Below are positions 1 through 9,532 of a stretch of 64,000 nt of DNA, piece after piece. A program made the translations under genes and the position numbers. Below the pieces are notes generated by a model. The model saw only the letters and a list, made by a program, of their open reading frames with translations. It was not told where the DNA came from and ran no database searches. The stretch spans positions 124,001 through 188,000 of the forward strand of contig NZ_MVDD01000003.1 of NCBI RefSeq assembly GCF_002843315.1, in the 5' to 3' direction. Each line of letters opens with the position of its first letter. The stretch's first letter is position 1. This DNA is from Labilibaculum filiforme (GTDB lineage: Bacteria > Bacteroidota > Bacteroidia > Bacteroidales > Marinifilaceae).

Positions 1-929
1 TTATAACCATTACAACTTCTACCTTCCCAAGTAATTGTTTTACCTCCATCAAACTCATAACTAGCCATTTGTGTATCGAACCATTCCCAATCGTCATCAG
101 AATGGTGTAAACGACCACCTGTACTAACCACCCGTGTAGGATAGTTAACACCTAAAGCCCAACGACAAATATCAATTTCGTGCGTTCCATTGTTGTGAAT
201 TTCTCCTGTTCCCCAAGTTCTAAACCAATGCCAATTATAAGGATGAATATTATCCCGATAATCTTCACGAGGTGCAGGTCCTTGCCATAAATCCCAATTT
301 AATGAGGATGGAATATTAACAACTTTGCCCTTACCGATAGGTTTACGAGTATTCGCATAAAAAGCCTTAGCTGCGTAAACATCTCCAATTACTCCTTCTC
401 CAATTTCTTTCACTGCCAAAGCGGAAGTAAAAGAAGATCGTTGTTGATTGCCCATTTGCACCACTTTATTGTACTTTTTTTGTGCTGCTACTAATAATTC
501 ATTTTCGTGAGGATTGTGACTACACGGTTTTTCAACATATACATGTTTACCCGCTTGCAAAGCCATAATTGCCATTGGTGCATGCCAATGTTCTGGTGTA
601 GCAATCACTACAGCGTCCACCTCTTTATCTTCCAATATTTTTCGAAAATCCTGCTCCATTTTAGGAGAGTAACCGATATTTTGCTCACAATATCCTTGGA
701 ATTTCTCCATGCGGGATTTATCTGCATCACAAATATAAATTACTCGTGCATTTTTATTGCCTGCTACAGCTGGAACTAATCCATGAGATCGCCCACCTGT
801 GCCTAATATTGCAACATTAACCATTTCGTTTGAACCTAAAATACTTCCAAAGGCACTTGTTGAACTTAGTAAACTTATACCCGCTGCACCTACTGCTGCA
901 TTTCTTATAAAATTTCTTCTCGAGACCAT
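1..929 (-). CDS. Gfo/Idh/MocA family oxidoreductase, Tat-exported (3' end outside window)
   Basis: Translation from the ATG at 927-929 begins MVSRRNFIRNAAVGAAG, a twin-arginine export signal (S-R-R-N-F) followed by a hydrophobic segment. The Rossmann motif GTGGRSHG comes near residue 46 and the family's EKP motif (VYVEKPC) near residue 127, which in this family lies by the nicotinamide and carries the catalytic Lys. About 309 codons are present and the C-terminus runs past base 1. Members are NAD(P)-dependent sugar dehydrogenases or GH109-like glycosidases; the exported Bacteroidota group often sits beside DUF1080 proteins. Here it follows the DUF1080 gene with only 29 bases between them, so the two are probably co-transcribed. 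The exact substrate cannot be read from the sequence. Confidence 0.9.
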   Translation of the reverse strand, partial: MVSRRNFIRNAAVGAAGISLLSSTSAFGSILGSNEMVNVAILGTGGRSHGLVPAVAGNKNARVIYICDADKSRMEKFQGYCEQNIGYSPKMEQDFRKILEDKEVDAVVIATPEHWHAPMAIMALQAGKHVYVEKPCSHNPHENELLVAAQKKYNKVVQMGNQQRSSFTSALAVKEIGEGVIGDVYAAKAFYANTRKPIGKGKVVNIPSSLNWDLWQGPAPREDYRDNIHPYNWHWFRTWGTGEIHNNGTHEIDICRWALGVNYPTRVVSTGGRLHHSDDDWEWFDTQMASYEFDGGKTITWEGRSCNGY

Positions 930-958
930 TTTGTAATAATTATTTTATAGATGAAAGT

Positions 959-2320
959 TTACAACTCCTTAATTTTAATGTTCTTAAAATGAACCTCATC
1001 GCCATGATCCTGAAGCAAGAGTAAGCCCTCTTTCGCCTCTCCAAAATTTGGCCACTTGGCATATTTACTATAAACTACCAATTCCCTCCATTCTTGGGTT
1101 CCTCTTTCATACTCGACCACTTTACAACCGTTCAACCAGTGCTGAACATGTTTACCATCTACCACAATTCTTGCGCGATTCCAGCTGTTTCCATTCACAT
1201 ACTTATTCGTATACAATGATGGAATATATTCTTGAGCATTTGCTTTCATTAAATCATACAATGAACCAAGAGTACGTTTGCCTCCAACACCCATTTTTGC
1301 ATCTGGATGGTTTTTATCATCCAATATCTGGAACTCACAACCAATTGCCGATCCTTTTCCTTTATTTAATTCTGTATCCACAAAATATTTGATTCCACTG
1401 TTTGCACCTTCTGTAATTTTAAAATCCAGCTCAAGAATAAAATTTGAATAAGCTCTTGTAGTTACAATATCGCCTCCGTTCTCAGATTCTCCACCACCAG
1501 AAGCATGTACTGTTAAAATACCATCATTCATGCTCCATCCTTTGGCAGGAAAATCATCTTTTTTAGCTCCACGCCATCCCTTAGTAGATTTACCATCCCA
1601 AAGCATTTTCCATCCACTATGTTTTTCTTCTTCGCTTAAAGTGTTTAGCAAATAACTAACAACAGGAGCTGTTGTTTTAAATTTATAATCTTCTGCTATT
1701 TCTTTAATTGTAATGTTTTTCCATCTAGTCGCTTTTCCAATTTTTGCACCTCCACCAGCATGAACCTGTAATGCAACAAATCCTTTTTCAGAGTTTTCCT
1801 CGATAAGATTTGCACAATTTACACCGTTTACCCATGTTGAAATTCGATTTCCGGCTGCAATTACTTTTACCTTATTCCACTCTTGGTTTTTATATGCTTT
1901 TTTTCCTTCTTCATTCAATTCCAAATTATATCGCCAACCTTTTCGACTTTGATCATAAATTCCACCTGTCCATGCACGTGGTGAATCATCTGCCTCAACC
2001 TGAGGTCCAAACACACTATTATCTCCTTTCGACTCATCGTACTGACTTCTAATTTGAACGCCACCATTTAATAAAGAATCCATTTTAATCTCGTATTCAA
2101 GAATAAAATTGGTATACTCATTTATGGTTGCCAAGTAAGTACTTGGTGAACCTTTCGTAGTTATTCCAACAATTACACCATCTTCAACATGAAAATCTGC
2201 ATAACCATTTAAAGCTTTCCAGCCATCTAGATTTTTCCCATTAAAAAGGGATTTTGTTTTTTGAGCATTTACCCCAATGGCAATTAAGAAACAAAGGGGA
2301 AGTAAAAATGTAAACTTCAT
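959..2320 (-). CDS. Tandem DUF1080 (3-keto-disaccharide hydrolase-like) secreted protein
   Basis: 453 aa with an N-terminal signal peptide ending near residue 19 (GVNAQ). Two DUF1080 jelly-roll domains follow, roughly residues 22-207 and 236-452; each opens with the same signature (LFNGKNLDGW and LWDGKSTKGW). The fold resembles GH16 and LamG domains. Some DUF1080 proteins hydrolyse glycosides that were first oxidised at C3, working with a Gfo/Idh/MocA dehydrogenase. The gene directly downstream encodes such a dehydrogenase, so a redox-assisted cleavage pair is a reasonable inference. Two domains in one chain is longer than the usual single-domain protein of about 200-250 aa. It could alternatively act only as a carbohydrate-binding module. 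Confidence 0.85.
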   Translation of the reverse strand: MKFTFLLPLCFLIAIGVNAQKTKSLFNGKNLDGWKALNGYADFHVEDGVIVGITTKGSPSTYLATINEYTNFILEYEIKMDSLLNGGVQIRSQYDESKGDNSVFGPQVEADDSPRAWTGGIYDQSRKGWRYNLELNEEGKKAYKNQEWNKVKVIAAGNRISTWVNGVNCANLIEENSEKGFVALQVHAGGGAKIGKATRWKNITIKEIAEDYKFKTTAPVVSYLLNTLSEEEKHSGWKMLWDGKSTKGWRGAKKDDFPAKGWSMNDGILTVHASGGGESENGGDIVTTRAYSNFILELDFKITEGANSGIKYFVDTELNKGKGSAIGCEFQILDDKNHPDAKMGVGGKRTLGSLYDLMKANAQEYIPSLYTNKYVNGNSWNRARIVVDGKHVQHWLNGCKVVEYERGTQEWRELVVYSKYAKWPNFGEAKEGLLLLQDHGDEVHFKNIKIKEL

Positions 2321-2574
2321 AGGTTAAAATTTATTTACGAATAATTGAATTAATCTTATTGTTACAAGACAAGCATTTTCAAACAAACTTATTTACTCTA
2401 TCTACCTACAAATCTAACCCTTAAACGAACCGTAGCATAGTCATATTTGTGTCATAAAAGAATGTTTTTGTTTCAAATAAATGCTTCCTTTCATTTTTTT
2501 TATAGTTTTACAAAGAGTTATCACGATAAAGAGTTAAATCGATTGAATTGATTCAGCATGTAAAACAGGAATCT
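2321..2574. other. AT-rich intergenic DNA upstream of the DUF1080 operon
   Basis: No open reading frame of note and no RNA gene was recognised. This stretch must carry the promoter of the leftward DUF1080 gene. It lacks the C-tract seen in front of many other transcription units in the window. Confidence 0.4.
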
Positions 2575-2864
2575 GAAACGTCCATGTATAAATCTTTCTA
2601 CACACAGGGATATGATTATTCCAACATGGTAAGTTCCATATGGCAAAAAATTTAAAATTATAATCATATGAAACGTCCATGTCAAAGCAATTTTAACACA
2701 CAGGGAAATGATTATCCCAACATGGTAAGTTCCATATGGCAACTAAAAATCAAATAATAATCATATGAAACGTCCATGTCAAAGCAATTTTAACACACAG
2801 GGAAATGATTATCCCAACATGGTAAGTTCCATATGGCAACTAAAAATCAAATAATAATCATATG
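2575..2864. repeat. Three tandem ~97-bp repeats upstream of the HTCS gene
   Basis: Units start at 2575, 2670 and 2767 (each beginning GAAACGTCCATG), with the last ending near 2864, so the period is 95-97 bases. Units 2 and 3 are almost identical; unit 1 is diverged. Each contains ACACAGGG, CCAACATGG and the palindrome CCATATGG, and ends with TCATATGAAA. CCATGT and ACATGG within a unit can pair around an inner GGGA/TCCC pair, so a folded structure is possible. A fourth copy in inverted orientation lies at 10724-10822. Units 2 and 3 each contain an identical 29-residue reading frame (2668-2757 and 2765-2854), which may be chance. Confidence 0.9.
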
Positions 2865-2895
2865 AAATATTCAATCAAGATCTAACCTAACGCTT

Positions 2896-2901
2896 CCCCC
2901 C
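2896..2901 (+). promoter_or_regulatory. C6 tract just before the HTCS start codon
   Basis: CCCCCC ends two bases before the ATG at 2904. It resembles the C-tracts upstream of other transcription units here, but its position at the start codon is exceptional. Either it lies in the leader of the HTCS mRNA, or the true start is the ATG at 2916. Confidence 0.3.
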
Positions 2902-2903
2902 GT

Positions 2904-5900
2904 ATGAGCTATTGCATGAACTTGTTTCGAATTTCTTTTACAGTTATGGCCTGTTTATTGAGCCTAAACAATTTTGCCCAAAATATACGTTTTGATCATT
3001 TAGATATTAATGATGGTTTGTCGCAGAACAGTGCATTTTGCATGGATATTGATGCTAATGGTTATGTTTGGGTAGGAACTCTTAATGGATTAAACAGATA
3101 TGATGGATACTCGTTTGAAGTATTTAAGCCAAGTATAAATAGGTCGGGAAGTTTAAAAGGCAGCTTATGTTCCGATCTGGTATGTGATTCGGAAGGTAAC
3201 ACCTGGATTGCTACAGTAGATGGAGGACTTAATAAATACGATTACTTACATCAGAGATTCATTCAGTATCACGATTCCTTATTTCCATCTTTTTCAACTA
3301 AGAGTATACAAAAACTTAGTATCGACAAACGTGGCTGGTTATGGCTAAAATCACCCAACACCATAATCGGTTTTAATCCAAAAGATAGCACAATTATTTC
3401 GCCTCTTCCCGAACAGAAAATTTCTAATATTTCTTTACTATTTAACGGAAACATTGCTGCTTGCGGCGATTTTGGATTGTATGAAATCGAGTCTAATACA
3501 AATACCTTGTTTACAATTAATTATCGAATTAAAGAACCCGTTGTAGCGCTAGCTTATTCTAACAGTAAAACAGTAGTATTACATCAGGACAAAATTGATT
3601 TTTACGACAATAAACTTTTGCAAAGAACGCAAAGCTTTTTATTAAAAAACATTGAAAACAGTCTCCCAATTGGTGAAAATTCACAAATATTGGTAGACTC
3701 CAATAAGATTTGGATTGGAAGATTTCAAGCTTTGGTAAAATATGAACTAATAGAAAACCAATTAATATGTAAAGATTACCAATACGATGCTAATAATTCA
3801 AACTCTTTTCGTGGTTATCAGATTACTAAAATTCTTAAAGATAAAGCTGAAAACATATGGATTGGAACCGCTAAACATGGCATAAATATTATTAGCAAAC
3901 GTGTAAATGAATTCAAGCATTTTAATTGGATAAAAAGTCCTTCATCTGAGAAAGAAATTGATTTAGTTAGAGCCATTTGTGCAAGCTCTAAAAATGAATA
4001 CTGGCTTGGGTTTGACAGAACAGGACTTGGAATAATCTACCCAAATGGCAAACAAAAGTTGATTACCACTTACTTAGATTCAAATAATAAAGAACTGGCA
4101 TTGAAAAGTGTTAGAACCATTTTTGAAGACCAGCAAAAAAATATTTGGGTAGCAATGTTAGATGGTTTCTGTATCTACAATAGAAAATCACAACAGTTAG
4201 AACACATCAATCGTTATTTGAAAAGCAAATGGAACAATCGGAGCTATTCTATTAAGCAATTTTCTGACACAGAAGTAGTTATTACTACCGGAACAAAAAT
4301 TGGCATTATTGATTTGGAGAGTAAAACAGAAGAAATATTTCCAAATAATGAAGAGAATAGAACCATTCAGGGAAGTATTAGAGATATTGAAGTGGATGGA
4401 AATAGTATCTGGATAGGATTAGATCAACATGGAATTGCACAAATTAATACACAAACAAAAGAGATTACACACTTCAACACCAATTCAATTGGTTTAAGTG
4501 ACAATAAAGTATATAACCTAAGTAAAATTGGGAATGACCTTTGGATTGCTACCAATAATGGTCTTAATCGATTTAATACAAGCACCAAAAAGGTAGATGA
4601 AATTTTTTACGAAGAACACGGCTTAGCAAACAATATTGTTTACAGCTTAAATCCTGATGAAGACAACAATTTATGGATGAGTACTAATAGAGGAATTAGT
4701 AAATTAAATTTAACAACTAAACAATTCTGTACCTATTTAAAAAGTGATGCTTTTATGGATGATGCATCGTTTCAAGCAACAGATGGAAGTATATTTTATG
4801 GAGGATACAATGGTGTAATACACTTTAAACCAAAACAACTTCAAATCAGTAAAACAAAACCAAATCCATTTATTGAAAACTTTAGCTTACACAATAAAAT
4901 TATTCTGCCAAATTCAATAATAGACGATAGAGTTTTATTGAAACAACATATTAACCAAAGTGATCGCATACAACTGAACTATTCTGAGAATACTTTTTCA
5001 TTTAATTTTAAAACCATTCCTTTTGAAATACCCAATTCTAATAAATACAGGTACAAACTAGAGAATTGGCAAAACGAATGGCAGGATGGAGATAATAAAT
5101 CAGCTATTTACACCAATGTATTACCTGGCGAATATCTGTTTAAACTATCCGTATCTAATTCGGAAGAGAATTGGTCTCCTGCTAAAGAAATACAAATTAT
5201 AATTACTCCTCCTTATTGGAAAAAATTATGGTTTAAGTTAATGCTAACGGGTATTTTCCTAGTATTTCTATTTACCACCTACAGATTGCGTGTTTACCAA
5301 ATTCAAGAACGAAATAAGCTCTTAAAACAAAAGGTGGATGAACAAACGAAAGATATTGTGAAACAAAATAAAGAGATACAAAAAATATCGGAGCAGTTGC
5401 ATGAAGCTGATGAAGCAAAACTTCGTTTTTTCACAAATATATCCCATGAATTTAGAACCCCTTTAACCTTAATTTTAGGGTACTTAGAAGAACTAGATGA
5501 AGGCAAATCATTCCATATTAAAAAGACCATAAAAAACAACGCACTTCGTTTGCTTCGACTGGTTAATCAGCTAATTGAATTCCGTAAACTCGACCAAGAT
5601 CAACTAAAACTGGAAGTTTCTTCTTTTGAATTAAATCGTTTTGTAGGAGACATCGTTGAATCATTTAAAAAGTTAGCGAGTAATAAAAATATTGCTCTTG
5701 CCTATGAACCTTATAAAAATAGAATTCCTGTTTGGTTGGATGTCGACAAAACAGAAAAAATTCTATTTAATTTGATCTCAAATGCCGTAAAGTATACTTC
5801 TGCAAACAATTCTATAAGTGTATCAACGCATGATAATTTAGAACTGTTTGAAATCAAAGTGATAGATTCTGGCATAGGTATATCCGAAGAGGAAATTACT

Positions 5901-6920
5901 CAAATTTTTAATCGGTTTTTTAGAAGTAAAAACAGCAATGAATCAGGACATGGAATTGGCTTAGCATTGGCCAAAGGCCTTACTGAAATGCAATATGGCA
6001 ACTTATCTGCTAGCTCCGTAAAAGGGAAAGGATCTACCTTCACAGTTCAATTTAGGAAAGGAAAAGATCATTTTAAAAACAATGAATTTGCTTCAGAAAA
6101 ACAAGTAAAAGCTTATCTACCTGAGAAACAGGAAGAAATTATTAGTGTAGGAAAACAACTTAATAATGTATTTGAAAAAAGGATTTTATTGGTTGAAGAT
6201 GACGAGGAACTACGCAATTTCCTTCAAAAAATTCTTTCCGATCAGTTTTCGATAACTAGTGCGGAAAATGGTTTGGATGCAATTCAAAAATTAGAAAATA
6301 TAATTCCTGATTTAATTGTTTCGGATATCTCTATGCCTAAAATGGATGGAATAACATTTTGTAAAAAGGTAAAAGAGAATCCGCTTACAGCTAAAATTCC
6401 TTTCATACTATTAACGGCCAAAACAGATTCAATTACCCATATCGAAGGATTTAAACTAGGCATAGATGACTATATTGAAAAACCTTTCAACAAACAGGTT
6501 CTAATAGCGCGTATCGAAGCTCTTATAAACAATCGAGAAAAACTATTTCAGGCTCCGATTGAAAGAAGAACAATGGCCAAATTGGATAAATCTAAATTTA
6601 GTAAAAACGATGTTCAGTTTTGGAAAAAAACAAACACGATAATCAATCGTAATTATAGCAATCCTAATTTCACAACTGAGGTTTTAAGTGAAAATAGTAA
6701 CATGAGTCGATCAACTTTCTACCGAAAATTTAAAGGACTATGCGGAGAAAACGCCGCCGATTACATTCGCAAAATTAGATTGCATAAAGCGGCTGAATTA
6801 GTACAAAAAAAAGAACTAAATATTCAACAAATTAGCTTAGAAGTTGGTTTCCAAAGCACAGCTCATTTCCGAACAAAGTTCAAAGAATATTTTGGTGTTA
6901 ATCCATCGGAATATTCCTAA
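2904..6920 (+). CDS. Hybrid two-component system sensor/regulator (HTCS)
   Basis: 1338 aa, typical for the family. Order of parts: N-terminal signal/anchor segment; a periplasmic sensor of beta-propeller repeats (about residues 25-700; motifs such as GYVWVGTLNGLNRYDG and NLWMSTNRGISKL); a Y_Y_Y-like domain (about 690-770); a transmembrane helix near 775-795; a histidine kinase with H848 in SHEFRTPL; an ATPase domain (DSGIGI, GHGIGLALAK); a receiver domain with acidic pocket D1099/D1100 and phospho-acceptor D1141 (SDISMP); and an AraC-type DNA-binding domain to the end. HTCS proteins bind an oligosaccharide in the periplasm and switch on a polysaccharide utilization locus, so this is the likely main activator of the enzymes here. 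The start could also be the ATG at 2916. Confidence 0.96.
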   Translation: MSYCMNLFRISFTVMACLLSLNNFAQNIRFDHLDINDGLSQNSAFCMDIDANGYVWVGTLNGLNRYDGYSFEVFKPSINRSGSLKGSLCSDLVCDSEGNTWIATVDGGLNKYDYLHQRFIQYHDSLFPSFSTKSIQKLSIDKRGWLWLKSPNTIIGFNPKDSTIISPLPEQKISNISLLFNGNIAACGDFGLYEIESNTNTLFTINYRIKEPVVALAYSNSKTVVLHQDKIDFYDNKLLQRTQSFLLKNIENSLPIGENSQILVDSNKIWIGRFQALVKYELIENQLICKDYQYDANNSNSFRGYQITKILKDKAENIWIGTAKHGINIISKRVNEFKHFNWIKSPSSEKEIDLVRAICASSKNEYWLGFDRTGLGIIYPNGKQKLITTYLDSNNKELALKSVRTIFEDQQKNIWVAMLDGFCIYNRKSQQLEHINRYLKSKWNNRSYSIKQFSDTEVVITTGTKIGIIDLESKTEEIFPNNEENRTIQGSIRDIEVDGNSIWIGLDQHGIAQINTQTKEITHFNTNSIGLSDNKVYNLSKIGNDLWIATNNGLNRFNTSTKKVDEIFYEEHGLANNIVYSLNPDEDNNLWMSTNRGISKLNLTTKQFCTYLKSDAFMDDASFQATDGSIFYGGYNGVIHFKPKQLQISKTKPNPFIENFSLHNKIILPNSIIDDRVLLKQHINQSDRIQLNYSENTFSFNFKTIPFEIPNSNKYRYKLENWQNEWQDGDNKSAIYTNVLPGEYLFKLSVSNSEENWSPAKEIQIIITPPYWKKLWFKLMLTGIFLVFLFTTYRLRVYQIQERNKLLKQKVDEQTKDIVKQNKEIQKISEQLHEADEAKLRFFTNISHEFRTPLTLILGYLEELDEGKSFHIKKTIKNNALRLLRLVNQLIEFRKLDQDQLKLEVSSFELNRFVGDIVESFKKLASNKNIALAYEPYKNRIPVWLDVDKTEKILFNLISNAVKYTSANNSISVSTHDNLELFEIKVIDSGIGISEEEITQIFNRFFRSKNSNESGHGIGLALAKGLTEMQYGNLSASSVKGKGSTFTVQFRKGKDHFKNNEFASEKQVKAYLPEKQEEIISVGKQLNNVFEKRILLVEDDEELRNFLQKILSDQFSITSAENGLDAIQKLENIIPDLIVSDISMPKMDGITFCKKVKENPLTAKIPFILLTAKTDSITHIEGFKLGIDDYIEKPFNKQVLIARIEALINNREKLFQAPIERRTMAKLDKSKFSKNDVQFWKKTNTIINRNYSNPNFTTEVLSENSNMSRSTFYRKFKGLCGENAADYIRKIRLHKAAELVQKKELNIQQISLEVGFQSTAHFRTKFKEYFGVNPSEYS

Positions 6921-6950
6921 CGCACATTTAAATAACTAATAAAAGAATAT

Positions 6951-6955
6951 CCCCC
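6951..6955 (+). promoter_or_regulatory. C5 tract upstream of GH43 gene
   Basis: TATCCCCCTCTTTTCGCC lies 74 bases before the ATG at 7030, almost the same spacing as the C6 tract before the GH2 gene that starts at 15051. It is part of the recurring C-tract pattern described in the findings. Confidence 0.35.
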
Positions 6956-7029
6956 TCTTTTCGCCCTAAATTATTACCATTTCGAAGGTTCCTATTTATA
7001 ACTTTAAACCTAAATTAAACCTTTCGAAA

Positions 7030-8379
7030 ATGCTTATTACAAAAAGAAAACTATTTACTTTTGCAATCTTCCTATTCGCAGGATTTTTGAATGCAAACGC
7101 ACAAAATCCATTGGTGACACATCTATTTACAGCCGATCCAACAGCTCGTGTTTTTAACGGCAAACTATATGTATTTCCATCCAGTGACACTTATCCTCCT
7201 GCCGGACGAGAAGCAGAATTTCCTCGATTTTGTATGCCAGGATACCATGCTTTCTCATTGGAAAATGGTTCTACATGGAAAGATCATGGCTGGGTTTTAA
7301 AAGAAAATGATGTGCCTTGGGGCGAAAAAGACACCTACGCAATGTGGGCTCCGGATTGTATTGAGAAAGATGGAAAATATTACTACTACTATCCTGCAAA
7401 ACCAAAAAACGACAAAGCCTTTAGAAGAATTGGTGTTGGTGTTTCCGACCATCCAACAGGGCCATTTAAGTGGGAAAAAAGCTTCATAAAAGATGTAACT
7501 GGTATTGATCCCGGCTTACTTTTAGACGATGATAACAAAGCTTATTTATTTTTTGGTGGTGGTCATGAATTATACGTTGCTCCTCTTAAAAATAATATGA
7601 AAGAAGTTGCAGCCGAACCAATCCTAGTTGAGGGATTGCCTGCAGGATACAAAGAGGGTTCGTTCCCGTTTAAAAAAGATAGTGTTTACTATCTAACTTT
7701 TGCTCATGTTTTTCCTGATGAGGGATACACAATTGGCTATGCAACAAGCAGTAAGCCGATGGGGCCTTATCAATACAGAGGAAAAATAATGGATAATATT
7801 CACAATGGAACCAACCATCATTCTGTTGTAAAATATAATGATCAATGGATCCTTTTCTATCACTCCTGGGACATTAGCGGTTTCAATAAACTACGCTCGA
7901 TGTGTGCCGACTACATGGAATTTAAAAAGGATGGAACTATAACGAAAGTAAAACCAAGCCTTCGCGGAATAGGAACTCCTCAAGTAAACGACACCATACA
8001 AATTGACCGATACAATGAAATATCTGGGGCGAACACCACATTTGTTGGTGGCGACGAACCAAACGGTTGGATGGTTTGCGATGCAAAAATGATGAGCTAT
8101 GTGAGGTTTGATCGGGTAAAATTAGATGGAGCCACTACAATTAAAGCACGCGTGGCTAGCGGACAAAGAAACGGTAGTTTCGAAATAAGATTGAACAATC
8201 CGAAAGGTAAATTAATTGCTGAATTCCCTATTAATTATACAGGTGGATGGAGCTCTTGGGAGACAATTGAAACCACTATTAAGGAACCAGTTACCGGGAC
8301 TCACAATCTTGTGGTTGTATTTAAATCGGATTGGGGAAATACAAAATCAGTTAATTTGAATTGGTTGTTGCTTCAATAA
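7030..8379 (+). CDS. Glycoside hydrolase family 43 with C-terminal CBM6-like domain
   Basis: 449 aa with a signal peptide ending near residue 25 (NANAQ). The five-bladed beta-propeller of GH43 spans about residues 27-310. The three expected acidic residues are visible: Asp in TADPTARV, Asp in GIDPGLL and Glu in YKEGSFP. Residues about 320-449 form a beta-sandwich with SYVRFDRVKLDG and a WSSWET block, as in CBM6 modules. GH43 enzymes are mostly alpha-L-arabinofuranosidases or beta-xylosidases, with some exo-galactanases; the subfamily is not settled here. It follows the HTCS gene by 109 bases and has its own C-tract upstream. Likely periplasmic or surface-located. Confidence 0.88.
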   Translation: MLITKRKLFTFAIFLFAGFLNANAQNPLVTHLFTADPTARVFNGKLYVFPSSDTYPPAGREAEFPRFCMPGYHAFSLENGSTWKDHGWVLKENDVPWGEKDTYAMWAPDCIEKDGKYYYYYPAKPKNDKAFRRIGVGVSDHPTGPFKWEKSFIKDVTGIDPGLLLDDDNKAYLFFGGGHELYVAPLKNNMKEVAAEPILVEGLPAGYKEGSFPFKKDSVYYLTFAHVFPDEGYTIGYATSSKPMGPYQYRGKIMDNIHNGTNHHSVVKYNDQWILFYHSWDISGFNKLRSMCADYMEFKKDGTITKVKPSLRGIGTPQVNDTIQIDRYNEISGANTTFVGGDEPNGWMVCDAKMMSYVRFDRVKLDGATTIKARVASGQRNGSFEIRLNNPKGKLIAEFPINYTGGWSSWETIETTIKEPVTGTHNLVVVFKSDWGNTKSVNLNWLLLQ

Positions 8380-8413
8380 GTTTCTTAATTCTTATTTTCA
8401 AATCCTATTTTTA

Positions 8414-8447
8414 AGAATGTCACTATACTTGCGTATAGTGACATTCT
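8414..8447 (+). terminator. Perfect 15-bp hairpin after GH43
   Basis: AGAATGTCACTATAC pairs perfectly with GTATAGTGACATTCT around the loop TTGC. No T-run follows, so it may be a terminator of unusual type, an mRNA-stabilising 3' hairpin, or an operator of the esterase gene at 8547. Confidence 0.55.
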
Positions 8448-8546
8448 GCATAAAGGCTATTCCAAAAATGATGAGTAACTTGCACTTTAACGAAACAAAA
8501 CTCAAAAATAACAGGCAGTTATACGAATACAAATAATGCTTCTCGA

Positions 8547-9464
8547 ATGAAAAAAGCTACAATTCTTTACTTACTAATTACAATTTCATTTTCTGCTTTC
8601 AGTCAAAGCAACATTCTGAAATTATGGACAAATGAAATTCCAAACAGCCAAAATTCAAATGAAAAAGAAATCGTCGAATCGACGGGAATCATTAGAATTT
8701 CGAAAGTACAAATACCAACAATAGAAGTATTTTTACCAGCCAAAAACAACGCAAGCGGACAAGCTGTTTTGATTTGTCCGGGTGGCGGTTATGGCATTTT
8801 AGCTTACGACTGGGAAGGCACTGACATTGCCAAATGGTTGAATTCAAAAGGCATTGCGGCTTTTGTTCTAAAATATCGTTTGCCTGATTCAAAATCGGTA
8901 ATTGAAAGTTATAAGGCACCATTGCAGGATGCAATGAGAGCAATAAGAACAATTCGACACAATGCGGAGCAATACAACATCAATAAAAAGCAAATTGGTG
9001 TAATGGGTTTTTCGGCTGGTGGACACCTAGCCTCTACCCTAGGAACTCACTACAATGATGTATTGTATACTTCGACTGATAGCATTGATACGGAAAGTGC
9101 TCGCCCCAATTTTATGGCTCTTATCTATCCGGTAATTAGCATGCAAAAAGGCATAACTCATTATGGATCCATGAAACATTTATTGGGCGAAAATGCTGAT
9201 GCAGAATTAGTTGATAAATTCTCGAATGAATTACAAGTAACTACAGATACTCCGCCCTCTTTTTTAATTCATGCTTCGGATGACAAAGCCGTTCCCGTAA
9301 AAAATAGCTTGTTAATGTATGAGAAATTAATTGAGAACAATATTTCAACTGAAATGCATATTTACTCAACTGGCGGACATGGTTTTTCCTTAGGACATAA
9401 TAGAGAGCATGTAAGCTCATGGACCGATTTATTTTGCTCTTGGATTAACTCGCTAAACAAATAA
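8547..9464 (+). CDS. Secreted alpha/beta-hydrolase, probable carbohydrate esterase
   Basis: 305 aa with a signal peptide ending near residue 20 (SAFSQ). The oxyanion-hole region CPGGGYGIL, the nucleophile elbow GFSAGGH with S156, the acidic residue in SDDKAVP, and the His in GGHGFS make a full alpha/beta-hydrolase triad. This arrangement (BD-FAE/acetylxylan-esterase-like) is common in exported polysaccharide deacetylases of Bacteroidota. Its place behind a GH43 suggests removal of acetyl or other acyl groups from side chains. The actual ester is unknown. A strong terminator follows. Confidence 0.85.
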   Translation: MKKATILYLLITISFSAFSQSNILKLWTNEIPNSQNSNEKEIVESTGIIRISKVQIPTIEVFLPAKNNASGQAVLICPGGGYGILAYDWEGTDIAKWLNSKGIAAFVLKYRLPDSKSVIESYKAPLQDAMRAIRTIRHNAEQYNINKKQIGVMGFSAGGHLASTLGTHYNDVLYTSTDSIDTESARPNFMALIYPVISMQKGITHYGSMKHLLGENADAELVDKFSNELQVTTDTPPSFLIHASDDKAVPVKNSLLMYEKLIENNISTEMHIYSTGGHGFSLGHNREHVSSWTDLFCSWINSLNK

Positions 9465-9480
9465 AAGATTATTCCTAAAA

Positions 9481-9514
9481 AAAAGCGGAATGACTTATAA
9501 ATCATTCCGCTTTT
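9481..9514. terminator. Bidirectional intrinsic terminator
   Basis: AAAAGCGGAATGA (9481-9493) pairs with TCATTCCGCTTTT (9502-9514). T-runs follow on both strands, suiting the convergent genes that end at 9464 and 9533. Confidence 0.85.
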
Positions 9515-9532
9515 TCTATTTAAAATCAATTG

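Noticed and set aside
2521-2742. 73-codon minus-strand frame in the 97-bp repeats
   Set aside because: Its protein simply repeats the DNA repeat (MPYGTYHVGIIISLCV twice) and no family resemblance is seen.
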